Below, in pieces: positions 55,135 to 63,283 of a stretch of 64,000 nt of DNA (position 1 is the stretch's first letter; each line of letters begins with the position of its first letter). The position numbers and the translations under genes were made by a program. The notes beneath the pieces were generated by a model. The model was not told the DNA's origin. It was given only the letters and a program-made list of their open reading frames with translations, and searched no databases. Source of the stretch: Aestuariivirga litoralis. Its GTDB lineage: Bacteria > Pseudomonadota > Alphaproteobacteria > Rhizobiales > Aestuariivirgaceae. The stretch lies in NCBI RefSeq assembly GCF_003234965.1, contig NZ_QKVK01000001.1:744001-808000 (forward strand), written 5' to 3'.

Positions 55135-56369
55135 TGACGCCGGGGGCGCGCAACTACGCCATCGTCACCGCGGCCTACTGGGGGTTCACTCTCACCGACG
55201 GCGCGTTGCGCATGCTGGTGCTGCTGCACTTCTTCCACCTGGGCTACTCGCCCTTCGTGCTGTCCTTCCTCTTCCTGCTCTATGAAGCGGCAGGCATTGC
55301 CGCCAACTTCATCGGCGGCTGGCTCGCCACGCGCTTCGGCATCACCCGCATGCTGACCGTCGGGCTCTCGACCCAGATCCTCGGCTTCCTCATCCTCTCC
55401 GCCCTGTCGCCCGATTGGACCGCCGCCGCCTCGGTGGCCTGGGTCGTCATGGCGCAGGGCATCTGCGGTGTCGCCAAGGACCTGACCAAGACGGCCTCGA
55501 AGTCCGCGATCAAGGTGGCCGAGAGGGAAGCCCGCGCGGAGGATTCCGAAGGCCGCCTGTTCCGCTGGGTCGCGTGGTTCACCGGCTCCAAGAACGCCAT
55601 GAAGGGCCTGGGCTTCTTCCTCGGCGGCGTTCTCCTGCAGGTGCTGGGCTTCCGCCTTTCGCTCTGGCTCATGGCGCTGATGCTGGCGCTGGTACTCGTC
55701 GGCGTCATCCATTCGCTGCCGCCCATGATGGGAAAGAACAAGGCCAGTTCCTCGGCGCGGGAACTGTTCGGCAAGTCGAGGGGTGTCAACCTCCTGGCCG
55801 CGGCGCGCATCTTCCTGTTCGGGGCGCGCGACGTGTGGTTCGTCGTGGGCGTTCCGGTGTTCCTCTATGCCAATGGCTGGACCTTCACCATGGTCGGCGG
55901 CTTCATGGCGCTGTGGACCATCTTCTACGGCCTCACCCAGGCCGCCGCCCCCGCCATCGTCAGGCGCAGCCCGGACGGCCTGTCGGCCGAGGTGCCTGCG
56001 GCCCGCCTGTGGTCCGCCCTGCTGGCGCTCGTCCCCGTCCTGATCATCCTGGCCCTGGCGGCCAATGGCCCGGTGCGGCCCGACATCATCCTGGTCGTCG
56101 GGCTTGCCGTGTTCGGGGCCGCCTTCGCCGTCAACTCCTCCGTCCACTCCTATCTTATCCTGGCCTATGCCGGATCGGAGAAGGCGGCGGAGGACGTGGG
56201 CTTCTACTATGCCGCCAATGCGGCAGGCCGTTTCGCCGGCACGCTGCTGTCCGGCCTGCTCTATCAGTGGGCCGGGCTCACGGCCTGCCTCGCCGGCTCC
56301 GCCCTCATGCTGGCCGCCTGCTTCGCGACCACGCTGCTGCTGCCGCTGTCGCCGCGCGACGGCAGCTAG
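55134..56369 (+). CDS. arsJ: Organoarsenical efflux MFS transporter ArsJ
   Basis: A 411-aa major-facilitator protein with about 11-12 helices. The opening NYAIVTAAYWGFTLTDGALR and the QGICGVAKDLTKTASKSAIK stretch are ArsJ signatures. It exports 1-arseno-3-phosphoglycerate, which breaks down outside to arsenate, giving As(V) resistance without reduction. It is coupled to the GAPDH gene by a one-base overlap and ends the ars operon. Confidence 0.95.
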   Translation: MTPGARNYAIVTAAYWGFTLTDGALRMLVLLHFFHLGYSPFVLSFLFLLYEAAGIAANFIGGWLATRFGITRMLTVGLSTQILGFLILSALSPDWTAAASVAWVVMAQGICGVAKDLTKTASKSAIKVAEREARAEDSEGRLFRWVAWFTGSKNAMKGLGFFLGGVLLQVLGFRLSLWLMALMLALVLVGVIHSLPPMMGKNKASSSARELFGKSRGVNLLAAARIFLFGARDVWFVVGVPVFLYANGWTFTMVGGFMALWTIFYGLTQAAAPAIVRRSPDGLSAEVPAARLWSALLALVPVLIILALAANGPVRPDIILVVGLAVFGAAFAVNSSVHSYLILAYAGSEKAAEDVGFYYAANAAGRFAGTLLSGLLYQWAGLTACLAGSALMLAACFATTLLLPLSPRDGS

Positions 56370-56373
56370 CCGT

Positions 56374-56808
56374 TCAGTCCTTGCCGAGCTTGGGGCGGCT
56401 TTCCAGTTCGCGGACGATGAACACGCCATCCGCCTCCGCGCCGCTGCGGACGCCGAGCCTGGTGCCCCCGGCATGGGCAGCCAGCACCAGATGCGCCATG
56501 GCGTTCATGGCGAAGCCATCGGCGCTGTCGAAGCGGAAGCTCATCCGCTTGCCGTGGCGACCCTTGAGGCAGAACGTGAAGCCCTCCGGCCCGGCGCCGC
56601 TCTTCACCACCAGGCTCTCGACCTTGCCGACGAAGTCGAAACCGTGGTCGGGCCTTGCCGGCTTGTCAGCCCTGGAGCGTGCGGTCTTGGCCTTCGCCTT
56701 GGCCTTGCCCCCGGTCTTTTCGGCGGCCTTCTTCTTGGATTTCTTGCCGGGCTTCCCGGCCGTGATCACCACGGTCTCGGTGCTCTCGATCGTCTCGCTG
56801 TCGCTCAT
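56374..56808 (-). CDS. Hypothetical protein with Lys/Ala-rich N-terminal linker
   Basis: A 144-aa protein. A short acidic start (MSDSETIESTE) is followed by a basic low-complexity stretch (about 18-50, KKSKKKAAEK-like) and then a compact domain of about 90 residues (DFVGKVESLVVKSGAGPEGF, FDSADGFAMNAMAHLVLAAH, DGVFIVREL). I recognise no family. GGAG precedes the ATG at 56808; the frame stays open upstream. It is convergent with arsJ, with only 4 bp between stops. Confidence 0.65.
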   Translation of the reverse strand: MSDSETIESTETVVITAGKPGKKSKKKAAEKTGGKAKAKAKTARSRADKPARPDHGFDFVGKVESLVVKSGAGPEGFTFCLKGRHGKRMSFRFDSADGFAMNAMAHLVLAAHAGGTRLGVRSGAEADGVFIVRELESRPKLGKD

Positions 56809-56972
56809 CACACACTCCGTGCGGATGGCCTGGCTGCCTCCGCCCGCAATTCTAGAGCCAAAAGCATTGTCACAATCAACCGGAATAACGCGCCCGGTGG
56901 CGGGCCTTGCAGCGTCACAAAAGCTTTGCACAAATCAGGCCTAAGGGGGCGACGAGGCCACAAGGCAGAGAG

Positions 56973-57797
56973 ATGCTCGAGACCCCCACCACGCCCCGGC
57001 ACTATCGCGCCATCTTCATCTCGGACCTTCACCTCGGCACCAGGCGGGCGCAGACGACGGCACTGCTCGACTTCCTGCGCGCCACCGAGTCGGACCAGCT
57101 CTACATCGTCGGCGACTTCATCGACAACTGGTCGCTGCGCAAGGCCTGGTACTGGGACCAGCAGCACAATGACGTGATCCAGAAGCTGCTGCGCAAGGCC
57201 CGCAAGGGCACCAAGCTCGTCTACATTCCGGGAAACCACGACGAGAACTTCCGCAACTTCCTGAACCTGCGCTTCGGCCGCGTCGCGGTGCTCGAAGAGA
57301 CCGTCCACATCACGGCGAGGGGTAAGCGCTACCTCGTGCTGCACGGCGACAAGTTCGACGGCGTGGTGCGCTTCGCGCCCTGGCTCGCGAAGCTGGGCGA
57401 CACCGCCTACGAGGTGTCGATGGACCTCAACAAGGTGCTGAACGGCGCGCGGCGCTTCCTCCGCCTGCCCTACTGGTCGCTCTCCGCCTATCTCAAGAAC
57501 CGGGTGAAGAAGGCCGTCGAGTTCATCTCGCATTTCGAGGAGGCGGTGGTGCGCGATGCCCGCGCGCGCAACTGCGACGGCGTCATCTGCGGTCACATCC
57601 ACACTCCCGACGACCGCATGATCGACGGCATCCACTACCTCAATGACGGCGACTGGGTGGAAAGCTGCACCGCCCTCGTCGAGCACCGGGACGGGAGCTT
57701 CGAGATCCTCAACTGGAACAATCCCCGCATCGCCCAGATCACGGAACAGACCCATGCGCATCCTGATCGTGACCGACGCCTGGTCCCCGCAGGTTAA
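56973..57797 (+). CDS. LpxH-like metallophosphoesterase (UDP-2,3-diacylglucosamine diphosphatase family)
   Basis: A 274-aa calcineurin-like phosphoesterase with the five metal motifs: FISDLHLGT, IVGDFIDNW, IPGNHDENF, VLHGDKFDG and ICGHIHTPD. The family is annotated as UDP-2,3-diacylglucosamine pyrophosphatase; many Hyphomicrobiales also have LpxI, so a different lipid or nucleotide-sugar substrate is possible. The ATG at 56973 follows AAGGCAGAGAG. The glycosyltransferase gene overlaps its 3' end by 44 bp. Confidence 0.85.
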   Translation: MLETPTTPRHYRAIFISDLHLGTRRAQTTALLDFLRATESDQLYIVGDFIDNWSLRKAWYWDQQHNDVIQKLLRKARKGTKLVYIPGNHDENFRNFLNLRFGRVAVLEETVHITARGKRYLVLHGDKFDGVVRFAPWLAKLGDTAYEVSMDLNKVLNGARRFLRLPYWSLSAYLKNRVKKAVEFISHFEEAVVRDARARNCDGVICGHIHTPDDRMIDGIHYLNDGDWVESCTALVEHRDGSFEILNWNNPRIAQITEQTHAHPDRDRRLVPAG

Positions 57798-58812
57798 CGG
57801 TGTCGTCCGAACCCTCAATGCCCTGATCTGCGAACTCCGGGCCAAGGGCCACGACGTCCGCACCATCAACCCCGAGGGCCGCCCGTCACGCCCTTTGCCG
57901 CTCTACCGCGAGATCACGCTCACCCACACCAGCGTGGCGGCGATGGAGGCCGAGATCGCCGCCATCGCGCCTGACGTCATCCACATCGCCACCGAGGGGC
58001 CGCTGGGCTGGACGGCGCGACGCGTCTGCCTGCGCGCGGGGCTGAAGTTCACCACGGGCTTCCACACGCGCTTTGCCGAATATGCCGCGGCGCGCATTCC
58101 GCTGCCCGGCGTGCTCAGCCTCGGCTGGCAGGTGCTGCGCCGCTTCCATGCGCCGAGCCAGGCGGTCATGGTGCCGACCAAGTCGATCGGCGCCGAACTC
58201 GACCGGCGCAACTTCACCAATGTGAAGATCTGGACGCGCGGCGTCGACCACGGCCTGTTCAGGCCCTACCCGCGCGACCACCTCGGCCTGCCGCGCCCCA
58301 TCATCCTCTATGCCGGACGCCTGGCGGTGGAGAAAGGGATCGACGACTTCATCGCGCTCAGGGTGAAGGGCACCAAGGTGCTGGTCGGCGACGGCCCGGA
58401 ACGCGCGCGCCTCGAGAAGCTGGCGCCCGAGGCCCGCTTCCTCGGCTTCCGCCACGGCGAGGATTATGCCCGCACCCATGCCGCCGCCGACGTCATGGTG
58501 TTTCCGAGCCGCACCGACACCTTCGGCCTCGTCATGCTGGAGGCCATGGCCTGCGGCACGCCGGTTGCCGCCTACAATGCGCCGAGCCCGCTCGATGTCG
58601 TCGACAACGGCGTCACCGGCATCATCGCCGGCCGGCTGGAGGATGCGGTGGAGCGCGCCCTCACGCTGGACCGCGGGGTGGTCGAGCAGGGCTCGCGCGC
58701 CTTCAGCTGGAAGACCTGCGCCGACCTGTTCGAATCCTGGCTCGTGCCCTGCGGCACCATCACGCCGCGCCGCCGCCGGCAGGGCCTGGCCTATGCCACG
58801 CTGCCGCGATGA
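57754..58812 (+). CDS. Glycosyltransferase family 4 protein (GT1-type fold)
   Basis: A 352-aa GT-B enzyme opening MRILIVTDAWSPQVNGVVRT, like MgtA/SqdX-type lipid glycosyltransferases. The nucleotide-sugar site is in VFPSRTDTFGLVMLEAMACG (E-x7-E). YAGRLAVEKGIDDF is the usual linker strand. Relatives add mannose or glucuronate to diacylglycerol or phosphatidylinositol. Tight overlap with the phosphoesterase gene suggests a joint role in an envelope glycolipid. Confidence 0.88.
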   Translation: MRILIVTDAWSPQVNGVVRTLNALICELRAKGHDVRTINPEGRPSRPLPLYREITLTHTSVAAMEAEIAAIAPDVIHIATEGPLGWTARRVCLRAGLKFTTGFHTRFAEYAAARIPLPGVLSLGWQVLRRFHAPSQAVMVPTKSIGAELDRRNFTNVKIWTRGVDHGLFRPYPRDHLGLPRPIILYAGRLAVEKGIDDFIALRVKGTKVLVGDGPERARLEKLAPEARFLGFRHGEDYARTHAAADVMVFPSRTDTFGLVMLEAMACGTPVAAYNAPSPLDVVDNGVTGIIAGRLEDAVERALTLDRGVVEQGSRAFSWKTCADLFESWLVPCGTITPRRRRQGLAYATLPR

Positions 58813-58866
58813 CGGCGGAGCGACACCGTCATCCAACCGTCAATCGCCCCGGGTAGCGGGAATTTC

Positions 58867-60048
58867 ATGTCTGTCATCGGATTCGCCTGCCTGGGCCTTG
58901 CCACCGCGGCCCTCGCCATCCAGATCATCTCGAGCGTCATCGCCATGTGGCGCTGCCGCAGGAACCGCCCCGCCGCAGCGCCGCGGCACCGCCCGCCCAT
59001 CACCGTGGTGCGCCCGCTGTGCGGGCTCGAGCCCTTCTCGCGCCAGACGCTGGGCTCGAGCTTCGCCATCGCCTACCCGGACTACGAGATCCTGTTCTGC
59101 GTGGCAGATGCCGCCGACCCGGTACTCCCTCTCGTGCGCAGCCTCCTGGCAGAGCACGAGGGCCGCGCCGCCCGCCTGCTCATCGGCGAGGATGCGATCG
59201 GCGCCAACCCCAAGCTCAACAACATGGCCAAGGGCTTCCACCAGTCGAGCCACGCCCATGTCGTCTTCGTCGACAGCAACGTGCTCACCCCGCCGGACTA
59301 TCTCGACCAGCTGGTCGCGGCCCTCGAGGCCGGTGCCGGCATGGTGTCCGCACCGCCGGTGGGCCTCGCACCTGACGGCTTCTGGGCCGAGCTCGAATGC
59401 GCCTTCCTCAATTCCTACCAGGCGCGCATGCAATATGCGGTGGACACGCTGGGCCGCGGCTTCGCCCAGGGCAAGACGCTGTTCTTCCGCCGCGCCGACC
59501 TCGACCATGGCGGCTTCGCGCAGCTCGCCTCGGAACCCGCCGAGGATGCCGCCGCCACCCGCATGATGCGCGCCAGGTGCCAGCGAATCCGCCTCGCCGG
59601 TCCTTTCCCGCAGCTCGTCGGCCCGCGCAGCGCCCGCCAGGTGTGGAAGCGCCAGGTGCGCTGGGCGCGGCTGCGGCGCGCCAGCTTCCCGCTGTTCTTC
59701 GCGCCCGAGGTGCTGGCGGGCAGCCTGCCGCCGCTCGCGGCCCTGCTCGCGGGGCTTCACCTCCTCGGCCTCGCCGCGCCGCTCGCCGCGCCGCTCTTCC
59801 TCGCGCTGTGGTACGCGCCGGAACTGCTGCTGCTGCGCATCGCCGGCTGGCCGCGTTCCATCGCCGCCATCCTGCTGCGTGATGCACTGCTGCCCGTCGT
59901 CTTCATCGCCGGCTGCGCCGGCTCGCGCTTCGAATGGCACGGCAAGGCGATGACGGCAGCGCGCGCGCCGGCCCCGGCGCCGCGCTTCGCGCGCATGCAT
60001 CCGAAGCTCATCTGGGCAAGGCTCGCCAGCCGCAACCCCTTCGCCTGA
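58867..60048 (+). CDS. Ceramide glucosyltransferase-like GT21 family protein (HpnI-like)
   Basis: A 393-aa membrane GT-A enzyme. An N-terminal helix (3-25) is followed by ITVVRPLCGLEPFSRQTLGS, FVDSNVLTPPDYL (metal/nucleotide Asp), FAQGKTLFFRRADLD and the (Q/R)xxRW-type RQVRWARLRR, then three or so C-terminal helices. This is the GT21 pattern of ceramide glucosyltransferase and hopanoid HpnI. Lipid acceptor unknown. It lies 54 bp after the previous glycosyltransferase gene. Confidence 0.87.
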   Translation: MSVIGFACLGLATAALAIQIISSVIAMWRCRRNRPAAAPRHRPPITVVRPLCGLEPFSRQTLGSSFAIAYPDYEILFCVADAADPVLPLVRSLLAEHEGRAARLLIGEDAIGANPKLNNMAKGFHQSSHAHVVFVDSNVLTPPDYLDQLVAALEAGAGMVSAPPVGLAPDGFWAELECAFLNSYQARMQYAVDTLGRGFAQGKTLFFRRADLDHGGFAQLASEPAEDAAATRMMRARCQRIRLAGPFPQLVGPRSARQVWKRQVRWARLRRASFPLFFAPEVLAGSLPPLAALLAGLHLLGLAAPLAAPLFLALWYAPELLLLRIAGWPRSIAAILLRDALLPVVFIAGCAGSRFEWHGKAMTAARAPAPAPRFARMHPKLIWARLASRNPFA

Positions 60049-60144
60049 TGCGGGGTGGCGCGGCACCTGCCGCGGTCACTGGCCCGGCGCGTGGCTTTGG
60101 GCTAACCTCACCCGACGACAGGCAGCACGGCGAGGCAGGACGGG

Positions 60145-61995
60145 GTGAACGGGCAGGCTGACCACCAGGCAGACGCCATCGCAGCGGTCGCGGAGGAGGC
60201 CGCAGCGGCCACCGGCCACGACCGCCACCGCCTGCTCGACATGCTGCTCGCCATCCAGGAGCGCTGCCGCTGGATTCCACCCGCCGCGGTGGAGCGCCTC
60301 GCCGCCAGCCTCGGCCTCACCCCGGTCTTCATCAGGGGTGTCGCCAGCTTCTATTCCTTCCTGTCGCTCGAACCGAAGGGCAAGGTCATCATCCGGCTGT
60401 GCGATGACATCATCGACCGCCATGCCGGCCTCGACGCCGTGCTCGCCGCCGTCACGGACGAGCTTGGCATCAGCGCTGGGGAGACCACCGCCGATGGCGC
60501 CGTGTCTCTCGAGGTGACGCCCTGCATCGGCCTCTGCGACCAGGCGCCGGCGGCCATGGTCAACGACATCGTGCTCACCTCCCTCACGCCCGAGACGGCC
60601 CGCCACGCAGCCCGCCACCTGAAGGCGGGCAAGCCGCTCCATGATCTCGTCAGCCCGCACTTCGCGGGCCTGACCCCGCAGCAACGCGTGCATGCGCAGG
60701 TGGCGAGCAACATCCGCGCGCCCGGCGCGGTGCTGCTGGGCGAGGTGCCGCGCGAGGCGGGGCTGCGCCGTGCGGCGACCATGGAACCGCGGGCGATCAT
60801 TGCCGCCATCATCGCCAGCGGCCTCCGGGGCTGCGGCGGTGCGGGCTTCGCCACCGGCCGCAAATGGGAGATGGCGGCACGCGAGGAGGCCTCGCGCCGC
60901 GTCGTCATCTGCAACGCCGACGAGGGCGAGCCCGGCACCTTCAAGGACCGCGTGCTGCTCACCGAAAGGCCGCACCTGCTGTTCGAGGGCATGACGATTG
61001 CCGCCCGCGCCATCGGCGCAGCCGAGGGCATCCTCTATCTGCGCGGCGAATACGTCTACCTGCGCGACCATCTGGAGGCGGTGCTGGCCGAGCGCCGCGC
61101 CGCGGGCCTGCTGGGCCACGCGATCCTCGGCTGCGGGGGCTTCGACTTCGACATCCGCCTGCAGCTTGGCGCCGGGGCCTATGTCTGCGGCGAGGAAGGC
61201 GCCCTCATCAGCTCCTGCGAGGGGCTGCGCGGCGAACCGAAGACGCGCCCGCCCTTCCCCGTGCAGCGCGGCTATCTGGGTTTCCCCACCGTGGTGAACA
61301 ATGTCGAGACGCTGTGCCACGCCGCGCGCATCCTCGACCTCGGTCCGGACTGGTACTTCGCCATGGGCACGGCGGGAAGCCACGGCACCAAGCTGTTCAG
61401 CGTATCGGGTGATTGCCGCGCGCCGGGCGTCTATGAACTGCCCTATGGCATCACCGTAGGCGAACTCCTGGCGCTCGCCGGGGCGGAGGACGCGGCGGCC
61501 GTCCAGGTCGGCGGTCCCAGCGGCGTGATGATCGGGCGCGACAGCTTCCACCGCCGCCTGGGCTTCGACGACCTCGCCACCGGTGGCGCCATCATCGTGT
61601 TCAACGGCAGCCGCAACATCCTCGAGATCGTCGACTACTACCTCGCCTTCTTCGTGCACGAGAGCTGCGGCTACTGCACGCCCTGCCGGGTGGGCAACGT
61701 GTTCCTGCGCCAGGCCATCGCCAAGTTCCGCCACGGCCACGCCAGCGCCGAGGACGTGGAGGAACTCCGCACCCTCTCCGCCACCATCATCGAAACCAGC
61801 CGCTGCGGGCTCGGCACCACCTCGCCCAACCCCGTGCTGTCGACGCTCAGCCATTTCCCGCTGGTCTATGCCGCCGTCACCCGGCCGGCGCAGGACGGCC
61901 AGCAAGCGAGCTTCGACATCCAGTCGGCAATCGAGACGGCGCGCGGCATCGCGAGGCGGCGCTCCTTCGTCTATGACCGGGACTTCAGCCAATGA
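60145..61995 (+). CDS. hoxF: NAD-reducing hydrogenase diaphorase subunit HoxF
   Basis: A 616-aa fusion of a 24-kDa (NuoE-like) and a 51-kDa (NuoF-like) domain. The N-terminal part has FIRGVASFYSFL, IIRLCDDIIDR and VTPCIGLCDQAPA, resembling Cupriavidus HoxF and lacking the full four-Cys set of NuoE. The NuoF part shows GLRGCGGAGFATGRKWE (NAD/FMN), ICNADEGEPGTFKDR, YVCGEEGALISS and the [4Fe-4S] motif ESCGYCTPCRVGN with a later Cys in SRCGLGTT. It passes electrons between NAD(H) and the hydrogenase. The GTG at 60145 follows CAGGACGGG. It is coupled to hoxU by a 4-bp overlap. Confidence 0.95.
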   Translation: MNGQADHQADAIAAVAEEAAAATGHDRHRLLDMLLAIQERCRWIPPAAVERLAASLGLTPVFIRGVASFYSFLSLEPKGKVIIRLCDDIIDRHAGLDAVLAAVTDELGISAGETTADGAVSLEVTPCIGLCDQAPAAMVNDIVLTSLTPETARHAARHLKAGKPLHDLVSPHFAGLTPQQRVHAQVASNIRAPGAVLLGEVPREAGLRRAATMEPRAIIAAIIASGLRGCGGAGFATGRKWEMAAREEASRRVVICNADEGEPGTFKDRVLLTERPHLLFEGMTIAARAIGAAEGILYLRGEYVYLRDHLEAVLAERRAAGLLGHAILGCGGFDFDIRLQLGAGAYVCGEEGALISSCEGLRGEPKTRPPFPVQRGYLGFPTVVNNVETLCHAARILDLGPDWYFAMGTAGSHGTKLFSVSGDCRAPGVYELPYGITVGELLALAGAEDAAAVQVGGPSGVMIGRDSFHRRLGFDDLATGGAIIVFNGSRNILEIVDYYLAFFVHESCGYCTPCRVGNVFLRQAIAKFRHGHASAEDVEELRTLSATIIETSRCGLGTTSPNPVLSTLSHFPLVYAAVTRPAQDGQQASFDIQSAIETARGIARRRSFVYDRDFSQ

Positions 61996-62708
61996 CCGAC
62001 AAGGACTTCACCTTCACCATCGACGGCGCCAGCGTCACGGCGCAGCCCGGCCAGACCATCATGGAGGCGGCGGATGCGGCGGGGATCTACATCCCGCGCC
62101 TCTGCGACCATGAAGGCCTGCGCCACCAGGGCTCCTGCCGGGTCTGCACGGTGAAGGCGGCGGGCCGCAGCGTGGCCGCCTGCACCCAGCCGGCCGCCCC
62201 GGGCCTCGTTGTCGAAAGCGAGACGCCGCACATCCAGGCGATGCGGAAGAGCCTCGTCGAGATGCTGTTCCACGAGGGCAACCACATCTGCCCGGTCTGC
62301 GAGGCGAGCGGCAATTGCGAGCTGCAGGCCATGGCCTATCGCCTCGGCATGGTGGAGCCGACGAAGCTCCCCTATCTCGAGCCCACCCGGCCGGTCGATG
62401 CCAGCCACCCCGGCATCGCGCTCGATACCAACCGCTGCATCAGCTGCGGCCGCTGCATCCGCGCCTCGGAGGATGTCGATCACAAGGGCGTCTTCGGCTA
62501 TTGCGGCCGCGGCATCCACCGCCGCATCACGGTCAATGGCGAGGACCTCGCCCACACCGACGCCGCGGTGAGCGACCACGCGATCTCCGGCGGCGTCTGC
62601 CCGGTGGGCTGCATCATCGTCAAGCGCGTCGGCTTCCGCCTGCCCATCGGCGCGCGCGCGTTCGACCGCCAGATCATCGGCGAGGCGATCGAGGAGAAGC
62701 GCCGGTGA
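61992..62708 (+). CDS. hoxU: NAD-reducing hydrogenase diaphorase subunit HoxU
   Basis: A 238-aa NuoG-like iron-sulfur protein. The N-terminal [2Fe-2S] domain has IPRLCDHEGLRHQGSCRVC and a fourth Cys in AACTQPA; the HCx3-type centre is in HICPVCEASGNCELQ; a ferredoxin-like [4Fe-4S] site is in RCISCGRCIRASED plus GGVCPVGC. It wires HoxF to HoxY. Length fits HoxU. ATGA-type overlaps join it to hoxF and hoxY. Confidence 0.95.
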   Translation: MTDKDFTFTIDGASVTAQPGQTIMEAADAAGIYIPRLCDHEGLRHQGSCRVCTVKAAGRSVAACTQPAAPGLVVESETPHIQAMRKSLVEMLFHEGNHICPVCEASGNCELQAMAYRLGMVEPTKLPYLEPTRPVDASHPGIALDTNRCISCGRCIRASEDVDHKGVFGYCGRGIHRRITVNGEDLAHTDAAVSDHAISGGVCPVGCIIVKRVGFRLPIGARAFDRQIIGEAIEEKRR

Positions 62709-63274
62709 CTGCGCCGCGCAAGGCCCGCGTCGCCACCGTGTCGCTCGCCGGCTGCTTCGGCTGCCACATGGCGCTGCTCGACATCGACCTCCGCCTCGTC
62801 GAGCTGCTGAAGCACGTGGAGTTCGACCGCTCGCCGCTGAACGACCTCAAGCACTTCACGCAGCGCTGCGACATCGGCATCATCGAGGGCGGCTGCTGCA
62901 ACGAGGAGAACGTCCATGTGCTGCAGGACTTCCGCCGCAACTGCGACGTGCTGATCGCACTCGGGCAATGCGCCATCACCGGCGGGCTTCCCGCCATGCG
63001 CAACGCCATCATGCATTCCGACGACCCGCTGCGCGAATGCCTGGAGGAGGCCTATGTGCTGAGCCCCTATGTCGAGAACGCCACCCACGTCATTCCCAAC
63101 GACCCCGCCCTGCCGCTGCTCCTCGACAAGGTCTATCCATGCTCGGCGGTGGTGAAGATCGACCACCAGATCCCCGGCTGCGCACCCTCGGGCGACATCA
63201 TCTACGAGACGCTGGTGCAGCTGCTGGCGGGGAAGTTCGAGGGCTTCGACCCGCACATCGTCCACTTCGACTGA
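62705..63274 (+). CDS. hoxY: NAD-reducing [NiFe] hydrogenase small subunit HoxY
   Basis: A 189-aa small subunit starting at GTG 62705 within the hoxU stop. Proximal cluster ligands: SLAGCFGCHMALLD, IIEGGCCNEENV, ALGQCAITGG and IPGCAPSGDII. It lacks the Tat signal and extra clusters of membrane-bound hydrogenases, as expected for a soluble cytoplasmic enzyme. Confidence 0.95.
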   Translation: MTAPRKARVATVSLAGCFGCHMALLDIDLRLVELLKHVEFDRSPLNDLKHFTQRCDIGIIEGGCCNEENVHVLQDFRRNCDVLIALGQCAITGGLPAMRNAIMHSDDPLRECLEEAYVLSPYVENATHVIPNDPALPLLLDKVYPCSAVVKIDHQIPGCAPSGDIIYETLVQLLAGKFEGFDPHIVHFD

Positions 63275-63283
63275 GAGCCCGCC

